A stretch of 63,025 nt of DNA from an uncultured Prevotellaceae bacterium. Its GTDB lineage: Bacteria; Bacteroidota; Bacteroidia; Bacteroidales; Bacteroidaceae. The stretch lies in the NCBI GenBank assembly GCA_947307015.1, contig CAMZHV010000011.1, forward strand, positions 1 through 63,025, written 5' to 3'. Below the pieces are notes generated by a model that worked only from the letters and a program-made list of their open reading frames with translations, searched no databases and was not told the origin of the DNA. The stretch's first letter is position 1; each line of letters begins with the position of its first letter. Below, in pieces: positions 52,861 to 60,433 of the stretch. The position numbers and the translations under genes are program-made.

Positions 52861-53835
52861 ATGAAACAGGGACGTATAGAAACGATAACGACGAGAATCA
52901 TCAGCACCATGTTTGTGGTGGTGGCGCTGGCCGTGTTCAAGCCCTTCGGATTGGATGCGTGGCAGTGGCAGGCTTACATACATTTGGTAGCTTTTGGCGT
53001 GATCGGTTTCTTGATTTGCATAATGACGGATGTCATCCTGAAGTATGTCATCAAGATGCCGAGGTCGTTGAAGAAAGGCGCCGAATACATCATCCGCCGC
53101 AACCTATGGTTTCAGCTTATCAATACTCCGCTCGTGGCGTTGGGCATCTGTCTTTATCGCCACTTCGTGTTGAGCGGTCGTGTAGAGGGTAATCAGTTGT
53201 CCATCGTCAATTTCCTTGAAACACTTGCCATCATCGCCTTCTGCTCCTTCGCCATCGGACTATACTGGCGCTTCAAATTCCGCAGCAAGTATCTGGCGAT
53301 GGAACTGGAAGAGATACGGGAATTGAATGAAAAGCTAAAAAGCCTCACACAGAGGCAGCCCCAGCAGCCCACCCCCAACCCCTCCCCATGGGAGGAAAGT
53401 ATATTCTCTCAAGGCAGAGGTTCTACAGATAAAGTAACTACTCCCCTCTCCATTTGGAGAGGGGCTGGGGGTGAGGCTTCTGGGGGTGAGGCTCTTACCC
53501 TCACTGGCACGACCAACGAATCGGTGACGCTCCAGATTTCCAACCTGTTATTTATTGAGGCCGTGGGCAACTACGTCAAGGTCAGCCATCTGCGCGACAA
53601 TCAGATGCACACCGACATGCTTCGCGCCACCATGAAACAGATGGAGGGAACGTTGCAGCGCTACCCGATGATTGTGCGCTGCCATCGCGCCTTCCTGGTC
53701 AATCTTGGTCAGGTGGAACAGATTATCTCACATTCCGGCTCCACCCAGCTGCTCATCAAGCACTGCCACGAATCGCTCCCCGTCTCGCGCAGCAACATGG
53801 CGCAGGTCAAGACTGCAATTAAGCGAGAACCATGA
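52861..53835 (+). CDS. membrane-anchored LytTR-family DNA-binding regulator
   Basis: 324 residues from the ATG at 52861. About four membrane helices lie in residues 10-150, then a short coiled coil ('YLAMELEEIRELNEKLKSL'), then repeat-derived sequence (about 169-211: 'PTPNPSPWEES ... PLSIWRGAGGEASGGEA'). A C-terminal LytTR domain follows ('LLFIEAVGNYVKVSHLRD', 'PMIVRCHRAFLVNLGQVEQI', 'LPVSRSNMAQVKTAI'). It has no receiver domain, so it probably senses at the membrane and binds DNA directly. The divergent receptor gene is a candidate target (inference). Confidence 0.9.
   Translation: MKQGRIETITTRIISTMFVVVALAVFKPFGLDAWQWQAYIHLVAFGVIGFLICIMTDVILKYVIKMPRSLKKGAEYIIRRNLWFQLINTPLVALGICLYRHFVLSGRVEGNQLSIVNFLETLAIIAFCSFAIGLYWRFKFRSKYLAMELEEIRELNEKLKSLTQRQPQQPTPNPSPWEESIFSQGRGSTDKVTTPLSIWRGAGGEASGGEALTLTGTTNESVTLQISNLLFIEAVGNYVKVSHLRDNQMHTDMLRATMKQMEGTLQRYPMIVRCHRAFLVNLGQVEQIISHSGSTQLLIKHCHESLPVSRSNMAQVKTAIKREP
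53366..53493. repeat. in-frame C/G palindromic element in the LytTR gene
   Basis: Left half 53366-53395 and right half 53441-53478 are inverted copies (acccccaacccctc against its complement gaggggctgggggt, one change), each with its own small hairpin. A further 'ctgggggtgaggct' copy (53480-53493) repeats the right end. It sits in the linker between the coiled coil and the DNA-binding domain. Confidence 0.85.
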
Positions 53836-53972
53836 GCCGATACTGATTGAGCACATAATGCTCCGTGCATCCTGGACGATAGACGTTCATCTCGCGTGTG
53901 AGGTTCTCAACCTCACGATAATCTTTGGAGTTTCCTAATCTGATATTCATTTGTTTAGATATTCATATCATA

Positions 53973-54311
53973 TTACTCTCCTCCCAGATTTTCCTTCGCC
54001 TCGGCACAGTTCTCCCAGATAGCACCAACCTTTTTACAGGAGTCCTTGTCGGGGCACTCGCCACACGTCTCGTAGCTCTTAGCGACTACACATTGATGTA
54101 CCTCGCACATGTGGCTGCAGAAATAGAACTTGACGCCTTCCACACGGCAACCTGTGCAATTAATGCTCTCTGGTGTAATCTGATCCGTGTGGTTCATCTC
54201 GCACCATTTCTTCGCAACCTCGACGCGCATCTTGTCGTCGTTCTTCATCGTGGCAATGCGGGCTTCGCAGGTCTCGCAGTTGATGCCACAGCATGCAATC
54301 ATCTTATTCAT
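53973..54311 (-). CDS. DUF3795 domain-containing protein
   Basis: 112 residues. 'MIACCGINCETCEARIAT' opens the protein, then 'NCTGCRVEGVKFYFCSHMCEVHQCVVAKSYETCGECPDKDSCKKV'. The regular Cys pairs fit DUF3795, a small probably metal-binding protein of unknown role. Monocistronic. Confidence 0.88.
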   Translation of the reverse strand: MNKMIACCGINCETCEARIATMKNDDKMRVEVAKKWCEMNHTDQITPESINCTGCRVEGVKFYFCSHMCEVHQCVVAKSYETCGECPDKDSCKKVGAIWENCAEAKENLGGE

Positions 54312-54362
54312 ATCTTAGACTTTTGACCTTAGACATTTTTTCCAAACTCGTATGCCTCCTGC

Positions 54363-55811
54363 TCATTGTTCAAAGAGACGTAATAACTTCATCTTCGTTT
54401 TGCCTGCTTTGCCGGTATAAGGGTGTTCGCGAAGGGAAAGGTTGAAGCGGGTGCGACCTTTGAGGACGGTCTGGGGGTGAGTGAACTCGCGGAAGCCCCA
54501 TTCGCCGTGGTATGCGCCCATACCGGAATGACCCGTACCGTTGAAGGGCACACCTTTGACCATCATGTGGATACATACTTCGTTAATGCAACCGCCACCG
54601 AACTGCTGGGTCTGCATCACGCGGTTGGCCCAACGCATATCGCGTGTGAAGAGGTACAGGGCCAGCGGGTGCTCGCGGTCGGCAATAACGTCCATGAGAC
54701 TGTCCACCTCGGCGTCCTTGAACGGTACGATAGGTAATAATGGGCAGAAGAGTTCATGCTGCACGATGTGTTCATCAATACCCACGGGATAAATAATCGT
54801 CGGCGCGTATCTGCGAGTTGCTTTGTCGCCTGTGCCTCCGGACACAATACGTTCGCGGTACTCGTCGGCCAAGTTTGCGCACTTGTCATACGCTGCGCCG
54901 GTAATCAGTTTCGGGTACTCTGGATTCGTTTCCGCATGTTCGCCAATCTGCGCTACAAAAGCCGCTTTCAGTTCGGCGATGAAGGCATCAGCCACTTCTT
55001 CGGCGACTGCTATCTGGTTGATATTAATGCAAATCTGTCCGGCGTTGAGCAGTTTGAAGAAGGCTATCTTCCGCGCAGCATCTTTGAGGTTGGCGTCTGC
55101 GCGTATGACGCACCAGTTACCGGTCTCACCGCCGAGTTCGAGGGCTACCGGCGTCAGGTTCTTGGCCGCTTCGGCCAGCACGTGTTTACCTACCGACGGA
55201 CTACCGGTGTAGAAGATCTTATCCCATCTCTGCGCCAGACACATATCTGCTACGTCATGACCGCCGTCGATGAGTGTCACATATTCTGGCGGGAACACTT
55301 CCGAAAAAAAGTTCTTGAGCGCCGCAGTAGAGGCTGCGGACTTGGAGCTGGACTTGACGACGACGGTGTTGCCGCCGCATATAGCGGCTGCCACGACGCC
55401 AATGGTGAGTAGAATGGGGAAGTTAAACGGACTGATGACCAGCGTCACGCCGTAGGGCATTTTATAGACCTTCGTGAAGATACTGGGCCAGCACATGAGT
55501 CCGCTGAAATGCACTTCGGGTCGAGCCCATCGCCGCAGCCCTGAGATGATCTCATTCACCTCGGTGATGATGGGGCCGATATCGCAAAGGTACGCCTCTA
55601 ACTCACTTCTTCCAAGATCTTGCTGCAAGGCTCTTATCAACTCGTCTTGGTGCGCAATCACGGCTTCTTTTAGCCTCTTCAACTGCTTGATGCGCCATTT
55701 AATCGGCAAGGTCTCACACGTTCGGAAGAACTTCCGTTGTGCCGCCACAATCTCCCGAATTGACGCTTCTGAATACAGATCTTCGTTGTGCATCTTCTCA
55801 AATTCTGTCAT
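54363..55811 (-). CDS. aldehyde dehydrogenase family protein
   Basis: 482 residues, class 3-like length. Motifs: 'VTLVISPFNFPILLTIGVVAAAICGGNTVVVKSS', 'FYTGSPSVGKHVLAEAAKNLTPVALELGGE' (catalytic Glu) and 'FKLLNAGQICININQI' (catalytic Cys). 'ELGGETGNW' replaces the usual 'ELGGKSP', which is unusual at this loop. The C-terminus has a basic amphipathic tail. The enzyme oxidises aldehydes with NAD(P). It follows the GNAT gene with a 1-bp gap. Confidence 0.92.
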   Translation of the reverse strand: MTEFEKMHNEDLYSEASIREIVAAQRKFFRTCETLPIKWRIKQLKRLKEAVIAHQDELIRALQQDLGRSELEAYLCDIGPIITEVNEIISGLRRWARPEVHFSGLMCWPSIFTKVYKMPYGVTLVISPFNFPILLTIGVVAAAICGGNTVVVKSSSKSAASTAALKNFFSEVFPPEYVTLIDGGHDVADMCLAQRWDKIFYTGSPSVGKHVLAEAAKNLTPVALELGGETGNWCVIRADANLKDAARKIAFFKLLNAGQICININQIAVAEEVADAFIAELKAAFVAQIGEHAETNPEYPKLITGAAYDKCANLADEYRERIVSGGTGDKATRRYAPTIIYPVGIDEHIVQHELFCPLLPIVPFKDAEVDSLMDVIADREHPLALYLFTRDMRWANRVMQTQQFGGGCINEVCIHMMVKGVPFNGTGHSGMGAYHGEWGFREFTHPQTVLKGRTRFNLSLREHPYTGKAGKTKMKLLRLFEQ

Positions 55812-55812
55812 A

Positions 55813-56274
55813 TCACAAAACTATTTCCATTGTTGTCTTCTGGACTTTCATGCCCATGTTCCTATAGAATGATAATGCTGCATCGTTGCCCTCCCATACA
55901 TTCAAGGTGACGTTGTTGCAGCCTATTGACTGGGCGTAATCGCGGACAAACTCATACAATGCCTTTCCAACGTGTTTGCCGCGAGCCTTTTCATCTACGC
56001 AGATGTCGTCAATATACAACGTCTTGATGTCCTGCAACAATTGATCATCCTTTACTTTTGTAATCATGCAGAAAGCATAACCCAGAACACCGGCGTTGTC
56101 AAAGACGAATATGGGTCTACTGTCATCATCTAACAGCGCTGCCAATTCCTGCTCATCGTATTTGGTTGTATTTGGTTTGAACAAGTCAGGGCGGATGACA
56201 TGATGCACCATGTTTACTTGATGTAGCAAGTCGATAATACTTGCTATGTCTCTTTTCTCTGCTTTTCTAATCAT
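55813..56274 (-). CDS. GNAT family N-acetyltransferase
   Basis: 153 residues. 'MIRKAEKRDIASIIDLLHQVN' start, acetyl-CoA loop 'VDEKARGKHVGKALYEFV' and the C-terminal 'NVWEGNDAALSFYRNMGMKVQ' are the GNAT pattern. The substrate is unknown. Its stop is next to the aldehyde dehydrogenase start, suggesting an operon. Confidence 0.92.
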   Translation of the reverse strand: MIRKAEKRDIASIIDLLHQVNMVHHVIRPDLFKPNTTKYDEQELAALLDDDSRPIFVFDNAGVLGYAFCMITKVKDDQLLQDIKTLYIDDICVDEKARGKHVGKALYEFVRDYAQSIGCNNVTLNVWEGNDAALSFYRNMGMKVQKTTMEIVL

Positions 56275-56367
56275 TGTTTTCTAAATTACAGCTGCGAAGA
56301 TAAACAAAAAATCCCAAAGCATGGTTATTTTGCCTTGGGATTTATGATTTATTGGGAAATGATAGAT

Positions 56368-57153
56368 TTACCCCATCACCACATCGAGCACCATCATCAG
56401 GACGAAACCGACGGCAAAGCCAATGGTGCTGAGGTTGGAGTGCTGACCGCTTGAGGCCTCGGGGATGAGTTCCTCAACAACGACGTAGAACATAGCGCCG
56501 GCAGCGAAAGCAAGCAAGTAGGGGAGGGCAGGTAGCAACAAAGATGCCAGTAGCAAAACGGCAATGGCTCCAATGGGCTCTACGGCTCCGCTCAGCGAAC
56601 CGATGATGAACGAGCGCCAACGCGAATTGCCTGCGGCTCGCATCGGCATCGAGATGATGGCTCCTTCTGGGACGTTCTGTATGGCGATGCCCAGTGATAC
56701 GGCCAAAGCACTGGCCAAGGAAATATGAGTAGCTCCATTCTCAGCTCCTGCAAAGACTACACCCACAGCCATACCTTCTGGCAGGTTATGAATGGTGACG
56801 GCGAGGGCAAGCATGGCGGTCTTCGACAGGTGCGAGCGCACGCCCTCCGGTTTGTCTGTCCCGATATGCAGGTGCGGCGTCAGCTCGTCGATGAGCAACA
56901 GGAAGCCCATGCCCAACAGGAATCCTACGGCTGCAGGAACTACCGACCACACGCCAGCCTCATTGTCCATTGAGGCCATCTCCATGGCCGGAATGAGTAG
57001 CGACCACACCGAGGCTGCCACCATCACGCCCGAAGCGAAACCCAGCAGCGACTTCTGTAGCCGAGCCGACATCTCGTCCTTCATGAAGAACACGAAGGCA
57101 GAGCCGAGCATCGTGCCCAGCAGCGGAATCAGCAGTCCTATGATGAGTGTCAT
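56368..57153 (-). CDS. ZIP family metal transporter
   Basis: 261 residues from the ATG at 57153, which overlaps the upstream stop by 4 bp (ATGA). Eight or so membrane helices; metal-site motifs '[14 protein letters not shown]' and '[13 protein letters not shown]', and '[10 protein letters not shown]'. It imports zinc or iron across the inner membrane. It is coupled to the MBL-rubredoxin gene, so iron supply for that redox cluster is a reasonable guess. Confidence 0.93.
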   Translation of the reverse strand: MTLIIGLLIPLLGTMLGSAFVFFMKDEMSARLQKSLLGFASGVMVAASVWSLLIPAMEMASMDNEAGVWSVVPAAVGFLLGMGFLLLIDELTPHLHIGTDKPEGVRSHLSKTAMLALAVTIHNLPEGMAVGVVFAGAENGATHISLASALAVSLGIAIQNVPEGAIISMPMRAAGNSRWRSFIIGSLSGAVEPIGAIAVLLLASLLLPALPYLLAFAAGAMFYVVVEELIPEASSGQHSNLSTIGFAVGFVLMMVLDVVMG

Positions 57154-58091
57154 GCAGGATTGAACTTTTCCTTCGGCTGCTTGCAACGGAGGCAACGCCA
57201 GTCATCGGGCAGGTCCTCGAAAGCAATGCCGTCGTGCTCTGCGGGGTCATAGACATAGCCGCAAATGGAGCAGACGTATTTGCCTGAAGCTTCTTGTTTG
57301 GAGAAATCGACTTCGGCCAGAACCGTCGGCACAGGATTGTCAAGGTCCATCACGCGCTTGGCCTCCAGGTTCTCATAGCCCTGTGGCGTGTGAGTGCCGC
57401 AATAGACAGTGGGGTGGTTGCGGACGAACTCGCGTATGCGGTTCTGCGTTTCGCGGGCGGCAGGCAGATCGTCAAAAACAACGGACAGTTTGTCCTCATA
57501 GAGTGCCTCGTCCACATAGGTGATGTCGCCGTGAATCATGTAGAACAGACCGTCCATCTCAACCACGATGATACTGTTGCCCTTGGTGTGCCCCTTGGCC
57601 TTGATGAGGTAGATGCCGTCGGCTATCTTTTGGCTTTCAGGGAAATTGTAGTAGGCACCGTCGGTATAGCTGACTGGCACGAGGTTCGTGAGCCCCTGCA
57701 ACTCAGCGGCATCCATCTCTTCCTCGTTCACATAGATCTTTGCATTGGGGAAACTTTTCAGTTCGCCGGTGTGGTCAGCATGGCGGTGGGTAACGAGTAT
57801 CTTCGTCACCTGTTCAGGTTGGTAGCCGAGAGCCTTGAAAGCATCCATATAGCTGCAGATGTCCTTGCCGGTGAAGATGAGTGAATTCTCATTGGGCACC
57901 TCCTCGGGAGTACCAGCGGGAATGCCAGTATCTACGAGAATCACCTCGCTGCCTGTGTCAATCAGATAGTTTTGCAGACTGCCGCGATAGCGGACGTTCT
58001 TGTCAAACTTATCTTTTCCTTCCTCGCCTCCGAACACGAAGGGCTGTGTATAGAATCCGTCTCTGCGGAATTTAACGGCTTTGATTTCCAT
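57150..58091 (-). CDS. metallo-beta-lactamase-fold hydrolase with C-terminal rubredoxin domain
   Basis: 313 residues. The MBL domain has the metal motif THRHADHTG (His102, His104, Asp106, His107), further ligands in 'AKGHTKGNS' and 'MIHGDITYV'. Residues about 263-313 are a rubredoxin with '[17 protein letters not shown]' and '[15 protein letters not shown]', all four Cys present. The fused rubredoxin suggests electron-linked chemistry, but the family's substrate is unknown. A separate rubredoxin gene lies 13 bp upstream. Confidence 0.9.
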   Translation of the reverse strand: MEIKAVKFRRDGFYTQPFVFGGEEGKDKFDKNVRYRGSLQNYLIDTGSEVILVDTGIPAGTPEEVPNENSLIFTGKDICSYMDAFKALGYQPEQVTKILVTHRHADHTGELKSFPNAKIYVNEEEMDAAELQGLTNLVPVSYTDGAYYNFPESQKIADGIYLIKAKGHTKGNSIIVVEMDGLFYMIHGDITYVDEALYEDKLSVVFDDLPAARETQNRIREFVRNHPTVYCGTHTPQGYENLEAKRVMDLDNPVPTVLAEVDFSKQEASGKYVCSICGYVYDPAEHDGIAFEDLPDDWRCLRCKQPKEKFNPA

Positions 58092-58104
58092 GATGTCTGT
58101 TTGG

Positions 58105-58266
58105 TTATTCTTCTACTGGTACAAATTTCTCTTTCTTACGCTTGCAGCGGGGACAGCGCCATGTGTCGGGCAGTTCCTCAAAAGGCGTGCCGGGAGGGAT
58201 GTTCTGCTTGGGGTCGCCCTTTTCGGGATCGTAGGTGTATTTGCAGGGGCATTTGAACTTGGTCAT
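58105..58266 (-). CDS. rubredoxin
   Basis: 53 residues: a start '[21 protein letters not shown]', then '[26 protein letters not shown]'. The second metal knuckle CPRC is normal, but the first reads Cys6-Pro-Cys8 instead of the usual Cys-x-x-Cys, one residue short. The fold motifs (YTYDP, DTWRCP) are otherwise standard. It is an electron carrier, probably in oxygen or peroxide defence with the ferritin-like protein and the MBL-rubredoxin. Confidence 0.9.
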   Translation of the reverse strand: MTKFKCPCKYTYDPEKGDPKQNIPPGTPFEELPDTWRCPRCKRKKEKFVPVEE

Positions 58267-58375
58267 AATGGAACTTGTTTTAAAGGTTGAAAAAGGGGAG
58301 AGCCGAGGCCCTCCCCCGAGTTAAGAAATATGTATGCATCGCGGTGCGGTTGCACTCGTCGAAGTCATTAGAGAA

Positions 58376-58549
58376 TTACTGGGCAGGGGCCCACTTACAG
58401 CGGACGGGCGACACGATGGCGCCTTCCTTTTTCAACTCGGCGAAAGCCTTATCTACTTCCTTGCGATCAATGCCTGTGATCTCCGCAATCTTGCCTGCGT
58501 TGACGGGAGCGCCGAACTCACGCATGGCCTGTAATACTTTCTCTTTCAT
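58376..58549 (-). CDS. small winged-helix DNA-binding protein
   Basis: 57 residues from the ATG at 58549 (an alternative ATG at 58558). 'MKEKVLQAMREFGAPVNAGKIAEITGIDRKEVDKAFAELKKEGAIVSP' is a helix-turn-helix of the winged type, near MarR/FeoC-like short regulators. It is placed between rubredoxin and the ferritin-like gene, so it may regulate or accompany this stress cluster. Confidence 0.8.
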   Translation of the reverse strand: MKEKVLQAMREFGAPVNAGKIAEITGIDRKEVDKAFAELKKEGAIVSPVRCKWAPAQ

Positions 58550-58562
58550 AACATACAATTTT

Positions 58563-59024
58563 TTACATCATTGCAGTGAGGAAATTCTCGTAACCCAGCT
58601 TATCGATGTAGTTGAGGTACTGTGCTTCCCAAGCCATGTGATCCTTCTCGTCATCAATCCATTTCTGGATGAGCTTCTGTGTGGGATAGTCGTCGCTGAA
58701 GGCAGCAGCCAGCTCGCTCAATATTTTCACGGCGTTTGGCTCGTAGTCCGACTCAATCTGCTGCTTCGGGTCGTCGTAGAACGGGAATTCAACGGTCTTC
58801 ATAGCCTCTTGCAGGTCTGCGGGCTTGCAGCCGAGTTCTACCAGGCGGTTCAGCACCTCTTCAGCTTCGTCCCATTCCTCTTCGGCCTCTTCCTTCCATT
58901 TGTCGGCCAACTTGTTCCAGCCGTTCAAACGGTCATACGCCGAGAAGGCGAAATGTTGCTTACTGTTTCCAAACCATACAGCGCCGAGATAGGCAAACTG
59001 CTTCAATGCTTCTTCCTTTGTCAT
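58563..59024 (-). CDS. ferritin-like diiron protein
   Basis: 153 residues from the ATG at 59024 (the longer frame adds 10 residues). It is all-helical and acidic: 'GNSKQHFAFSAYDRLNGWNKLADKWKEEAEEEWDEAEEVLNRLVELG' and 'IQKWIDDEKDHMAWEAQYLNYIDKLG' give the paired Glu/His pattern of ferritin-like proteins. It probably binds or oxidises iron and protects from peroxide. First gene of the cluster ferritin, wHTH, rubredoxin, MBL-rubredoxin, ZIP. Confidence 0.82.
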   Translation of the reverse strand: MTKEEALKQFAYLGAVWFGNSKQHFAFSAYDRLNGWNKLADKWKEEAEEEWDEAEEVLNRLVELGCKPADLQEAMKTVEFPFYDDPKQQIESDYEPNAVKILSELAAAFSDDYPTQKLIQKWIDDEKDHMAWEAQYLNYIDKLGYENFLTAMM

Positions 59025-59073
59025 AATGTTTTTGTTTTTAAGGTGAATAATCATGTTACTTGTAATCTGTGTG

Positions 59074-59081
59074 CAAAATTA
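59074..59081 (-). promoter_or_regulatory. -7 box of ferritin cluster promoter
   Basis: TAATTTTG on the minus strand, 50 bp before the ferritin ATG. The direct repeats at 59111-59150 lie just upstream. Confidence 0.6.
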
Positions 59082-59110
59082 CACTGATTTCCGCATACAA
59101 ATGCAAGCCG

Positions 59111-59150
59111 AAACGAAACAAAAACCGATTAAAACGAAACAAAACCGATT
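59111..59150. promoter_or_regulatory. direct-repeat operator between ferritin and AraC genes
   Basis: aaacgaaacaaaaaccgatt (59111-59130) and aaacgaaacaaaaccgatt (59132-59150) are almost identical, repeated with about 21-bp phasing (two helical turns). They lie between divergent promoters, the kind of place an AraC-type dimer binds. Autoregulation, and control of the ferritin cluster, are inferred. Confidence 0.65.
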
Positions 59151-59158
59151 TTTTGTTG

Positions 59159-59166
59159 TACCTTTG
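59159..59166 (+). promoter_or_regulatory. -7 box of AraC gene promoter
   Basis: TACCTTTG on the plus strand, 56 bp before the ATG; the -33 position overlaps the second direct repeat. Confidence 0.6.
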
Positions 59167-59222
59167 CACCGCAAAAGCTTAATTCGTAAAATCGTAAAAT
59201 TGTAAAATCGTCCAATACCAAG

Positions 59223-60104
59223 GTGTACAGCTTGAAGGAATTTTCGCAATTGAGAAACCTGCCCGTGCCTGAGGGGACGTGGGACGGGAACATCATTTGC
59301 ATAGAGACCAACGTGGAGTGGACGCTTGGCACGAACGATACACACGGGTCCCTGTCGTGCTACACTTTTACCATCGTCAAGCGGGGCTGGCTCACCATAT
59401 TATATAATGGTCGCGAGCTGACGCTTCGCGAGGGCGACCTTTATACCTATTCGCCTGGTTTCGAGATCACTATTCTCTCGTCCTCCAGCGACTATAGCGG
59501 CATTTGTCTGCTGGGCGACGAGCACTTCACGCTCAGCCTGCCCTCAGTGCGCGACGCCATCCGCACGGCCTACTTCATGGTGTTGGAACTCACCTCGCCC
59601 GTGCTGCCGCTTCAGTCCGACGATCGACACCGCCTGCAGGAACTGATGCAGATGATGATTCATTATCAGCAGACGGGACTGCCGCACGCCAACGAGAGCC
59701 TGCGGATGCTCTACAACCTCTTCCTCACCGACCTCTCCGCCATCCAACAGCACAGCATCCGCGAGCATCGTTTCCCCAAGCGCGTTGAAGAAATCTTCCT
59801 CGGTTTCCTCGGCCTGCTGCCCCAGCACTTCGCGGAGCACCATGACATCGGCTTCTATGCCTCAGAACTCTGCATCACCACCACCTACCTATCGCGCGTT
59901 GTCCGTCAGGTGTCGGGCGGCCGTACCGTCGTCGATTACATCAACCAGTTGCTCCTCATGGAGGCTACGTTCCTTTTGCGTCAGACCTCGCTGAGCATCA
60001 CCCAGATCTCCGACCAGCTTCATTTCGCCGAAGTCACCACCTTCGCTCGCTTCTTCAACCGGATGAAAGGGATGAATCCGAGAGAGTTCAGGAAAGGAAA
60101 GTAA
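59223..60104 (+). CDS. AraC family transcriptional regulator
   Basis: 293 residues. The N-terminal domain is a cupin-like sensor ('IVKRGWLTILYNGRELTLREGDLYTYSPGFEITIL'). The C-terminal double helix-turn-helix is 'YASELCITTTYLSRVVRQVSG...VVDYINQLLLMEATFLLRQTSLSITQISDQLHFAEVTTFARFFNRMKGMNPREFRKG'. The effector is unknown. It is divergent from the ferritin/rubredoxin cluster across a pair of direct repeats, so an iron- or redox-linked role is possible. Confidence 0.93.
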   Translation: MYSLKEFSQLRNLPVPEGTWDGNIICIETNVEWTLGTNDTHGSLSCYTFTIVKRGWLTILYNGRELTLREGDLYTYSPGFEITILSSSSDYSGICLLGDEHFTLSLPSVRDAIRTAYFMVLELTSPVLPLQSDDRHRLQELMQMMIHYQQTGLPHANESLRMLYNLFLTDLSAIQQHSIREHRFPKRVEEIFLGFLGLLPQHFAEHHDIGFYASELCITTTYLSRVVRQVSGGRTVVDYINQLLLMEATFLLRQTSLSITQISDQLHFAEVTTFARFFNRMKGMNPREFRKGK

Positions 60105-60119
60105 GTATTAAAACACACC

Positions 60120-60332
60120 TTATCTCTTTCGATACCATTCCTGTAACACGTAGAACGCTTTCTTGCGTTGCCCTTGGTCGCTGTAGAGACCCTTGCGATT
60201 GAAGAGGTCCTGAATGCCAGGCAGCAGACGGCGCTGCGAGCGGAAGTCCTTGAGCACCCACGGACAAGTGCCTGCCAATCCGTCTATCTTCTCCAACATA
60301 CCCAAGTTCTCGCGGTAGAGGCCTTCTTTCTC
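60120..60332 (-). pseudogene. C-terminal remnant of a GH2 glycoside hydrolase
   Basis: 71 codons in frame, no start: 'LYRENLGMLEKIDGLAGTCPWVLKDF' then 'RRLLPGIQDLFNRKGLYSDQGQRKKAFYVLQEWY' is the end of a GH2 beta-glucuronidase/galactosidase barrel ('GTCPWVLKDFR', 'NRKGL'). The catalytic residues and the first >500 residues are missing. The break (60333) falls at a stop codon just before TTTTCAC-type repeats (about 60343-60395). Confidence 0.82.
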
Positions 60333-60433
60333 TCAACGCTCAACTTTTCACTTTTCACTCCTTCATTTTCCACTCCTTCATTTTTCACTTCCAGGCTGTA
60401 GTCCTCAACATACTTTTTTTGAATACCTACTTA

